7,249 nucleotides of DNA from Bacillota bacterium (GTDB taxonomy: Bacteria; Bacillota; Clostridia; Acetivibrionales; DSM-1351), in assembly GCA_023417285.1 (NCBI GenBank), contig JAEZFR010000342.1:1-7249 (forward strand), written 5' to 3'. Below are positions 5,748-7,249 of the stretch, in pieces. The position numbers and the translations under genes were made by a program. The first letter of the stretch is position 1, and each line of letters opens with the position of its first letter. The notes under the pieces are model-generated. The model saw only the letters and a list, made by a program, of their open reading frames with translations, had not been told where the DNA came from and searched no databases.

Positions 5748-6089
5748 ATGCAAATACGTTTTATCATATTAACAATTTTAAACGCACTAATCATGGTAAC
5801 AGGACAGTCGTTGTGGAAAATGGGTATATCCAAGGTTGGGGGCCTTTCACTAAAACTGATTCTTGAACCATATGTAATAGCAGGCCTGTTTTGCTATGGA
5901 GTATCAACAATATTATGGTTTTATATTTTGTCAAAGCTGCCATTTTCAACAGCATATCCTCTAAACAGCATTACATATGTTCTTGCGCTGTTAGTAGGAT
6001 ACTTCATTTTTAAGGAATCAATATCTGCACAAAAGATGGCAGGAACAGCTTTTATTCTATTGGGGGTATTCTTTATTGCAAGAGGCTAG
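5748..6089 (+). CDS. Small four-helix transporter of the drug/metabolite superfamily (EamA/ArnE-like)
   Basis: The 113 residues form four membrane helices (about 4-22, 38-58, 66-87 and 94-112), the size of small multidrug resistance (SMR) proteins and of single-EamA-repeat proteins such as ArnE/ArnF. Typical features are a first helix ending GQSLWKMG, LSKLPFSTAYPLNSITYVLALLVGYFIFKE in the second half, and a closing G-x-x-x-I-L-L-G-V helix. It should sit in the cytoplasmic membrane as a dimer or with a partner. The essential SMR glutamate of helix 1 (E14 in EmrE) aligns with M16, and no acidic residue lies in that helix, so proton-coupled drug export of the EmrE kind is unlikely. Lipid-linked sugar or metabolite transport is the alternative; the substrate is unknown. 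The ATG follows AAGGGA by 7 bases. No partner gene is adjacent. Confidence 0.85.
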   Translation: MQIRFIILTILNALIMVTGQSLWKMGISKVGGLSLKLILEPYVIAGLFCYGVSTILWFYILSKLPFSTAYPLNSITYVLALLVGYFIFKESISAQKMAGTAFILLGVFFIARG

Positions 6090-6108
6090 CAGAAACAAGT
6101 TGTTTTTG
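6090..6108. terminator. Weak hairpin between convergent genes
   Basis: CAGAAAC (6090-6096) pairs with GTTTTTG (6102-6108), including one G-T pair, around AAGTT, immediately after the transporter's TAG and 18 bases from the stop of the convergent permease. With only 36 bases between the two stops it is the sole candidate shared terminator. No separate T-tract follows. Confidence 0.3.
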
Positions 6109-6125
6109 CATAAATCCCATTGTAT

Positions 6126-7249
6126 TTATTCCAACATTACACTCTTGATAGATAGCCTTTTTATACTCATAGAATAGAGATACATAATAAGTTCGTAAGT
6201 GATAACAAATGCTACCAGCGTGATTACAAAGGCCTTGAAATCAAAGTTGTATTCGGGCATATTCTCAATATCGGCAGATACAAGGGTTATCATAATTTTT
6301 AGCAAACCGTATTGATAAACTGTGCCTATCGCAAATCCAATGTATGATATAGGTCGGTATGCTCCGAGTATGGCGCGGCTACAAGTGCTATACTCGTACC
6401 CGAAAACTCTCATCATAGCAATCGTTTTTGTATTTCCTTTGACTACACTTGAAAGCGACAAATACAAGGTCATAAAGGCGAGTATCAGACCAATCAATAA
6501 AACCATCCATGCAAAGGTTTCACTTGCGAACTCTTTCATCGACAAAGACATTTGCACCATAGCCGAAAAACAGAATGCAGAGAACGCAACAAAGAAAACA
6601 AGCGTCTTTTTGCTTTTTATGGTCGTACTTGATAAGCCTTTCAAAAAAGGAGAATCTTTTGTGTCTTCTTTGCCGATTTTTGTTTTATACTCTCGCTTTT
6701 CACGGAGCAAATCCAATACGGGATTTTTCAACTTTAAGTAGGCATACAATACCGATAGAACGGTAAAAACGATTGTCGGCACACCGATTAAGAGGAACGT
6801 CAATAAAGGGTGGAACTGTACCAGTAATTCAGGGAAAAGTCCCTCTGCGTTCTGTAACTCATAAAACGTAGGCAGATAAAGGAACGCCATTACAAAACCC
6901 AAACTGCAACCGACAAGAACGGAAAGCCCAAACACCCAAAAATGCTTTGCTATTCTGATGTTGGAGTAACCGAGAGCTTTGAGTATTCCAAGCTCCTTGC
7001 GGTGTGTGTCTATGTAGTTCTTTGCATAGAATAAAAGCATAATAATAGAGGTTAATACAAGACCACCGCCCGTAATGGCTGCCGTAAACCTTCCAATTGA
7101 AACTAGTGCGGTATACATCACAATACCAGCTTCGTTTGTAATCTCATTTTCGATAGACGCGAGATCAATATTGTAATTCAAAAACATAGTACACACGAAA
7201 ACTGCACAACAAGAAATAATAGATATACCAAATAATTTAACAGTATCTT
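6126..7249 (-). CDS. FtsX-type ABC transporter permease, C-terminal part (5' end beyond window)
   Basis: The frame is open to the right edge: 373 residues are visible from 7247 to the stop. A GTG at 7196 is possible but has no ribosome binding site and would cut the hydrophobic stretch KLFGISIISCCAVFVCTMFL, so the gene almost certainly starts outside. Numbering from 7196, membrane helices lie near 28-57, 86-109, 130-155, 198-218, 229-252, 281-305 and 321-342. Two FtsX domains are apparent, each with the cytoplasmic coupling motif: RKELGILKALGYS (66-78) and KTIAMMRVFGYEY (257-269). A charged cytoplasmic linker (about 156-197) separates them. Such permeases work with an ABC ATPase, usually encoded next door and probably upstream beyond the window. 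Substrate cannot be told; export of peptides or lipids, or antimicrobial-peptide resistance, are family possibilities. It converges with the small transporter. Confidence 0.88.
   Translation of the reverse strand, partial: DTVKLFGISIISCCAVFVCTMFLNYNIDLASIENEITNEAGIVMYTALVSIGRFTAAITGGGLVLTSIIMLLFYAKNYIDTHRKELGILKALGYSNIRIAKHFWVFGLSVLVGCSLGFVMAFLYLPTFYELQNAEGLFPELLVQFHPLLTFLLIGVPTIVFTVLSVLYAYLKLKNPVLDLLREKREYKTKIGKEDTKDSPFLKGLSSTTIKSKKTLVFFVAFSAFCFSAMVQMSLSMKEFASETFAWMVLLIGLILAFMTLYLSLSSVVKGNTKTIAMMRVFGYEYSTCSRAILGAYRPISYIGFAIGTVYQYGLLKIMITLVSADIENMPEYNFDFKAFVITLVAFVITYELIMYLYSMSIKRLSIKSVMLE

Noticed and set aside
6322..6741. Plus-strand frame of 139 codons opposite the permease
   Set aside because: It is antisense to a clear FtsX permease with two coupling motifs and has no start signals of its own.
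7194..7196. GTG at 7196 as the true start of the permease
   Set aside because: No Shine-Dalgarno sequence precedes it, the frame stays open to the edge, and the start would cut a membrane helix.
1..7249. CRISPR arrays, tRNA/rRNA genes, insertion-sequence ends or phage genes
   Set aside because: No regularly spaced repeats, cloverleaf or rRNA sequences, transposase motifs or target-site duplications were seen on either strand.

Overview
The window is AT-rich DNA from a low-GC Firmicute, most likely a member of the Clostridia. The reasons are strong AGGAGG-type ribosome binding sites, a tRNA-sensing T-box leader in front of the tryptophan genes, and the gene order trpE-trpG-trpD-trpC with separate trpE and trpG. 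No genus can be named from the sequence alone.

Positions 1-3600 (minus strand) hold the front of a tryptophan operon. A near-consensus promoter (3567-3596) starts a leader of about 360 nt carrying a T-box riboswitch with a UGG (Trp) specifier codon. The acceptor-pairing bulge is UGGC, which fits a tRNA ending GCCA. The antiterminator and terminator are mutually exclusive. Then follow trpE, trpG, trpD and the first 43 codons of trpC, joined by overlaps of 1, 4 and 4 bases. TrpE and TrpG form anthranilate synthase (chorismate + glutamine to anthranilate), TrpD adds the phosphoribosyl group, and TrpC makes indole-3-glycerol phosphate. When uncharged tRNA-Trp accumulates, the leader should read through and the enzymes be made together.

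Positions 3600-4884 hold an unrecognised minus-strand gene for a secreted, membrane-anchored protein (signal peptide plus C-terminal membrane helix). An AT-rich divergent intergenic region follows, ending in what may be the decayed 3' end of a lost gene just before deoC.

Positions 4885-6089 (plus strand) hold deoC (deoxyribose-phosphate aldolase), a 203-bp spacer with two hairpins and a long imperfect inverted repeat, and a small four-helix transporter of the drug/metabolite superfamily.

Positions 6126-7249 (minus strand) hold the C-terminal part of an FtsX-type ABC transporter permease, convergent with the small transporter. Its 5' end lies beyond the window.

No rRNA, tRNA, CRISPR array or insertion sequence was seen. 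I did not find a wholly new system. The points most worth a second look are the trp T-box leader with its internal 10-base duplication, the unknown membrane protein, the gene remnant before deoC, and the spacer inverted repeat.
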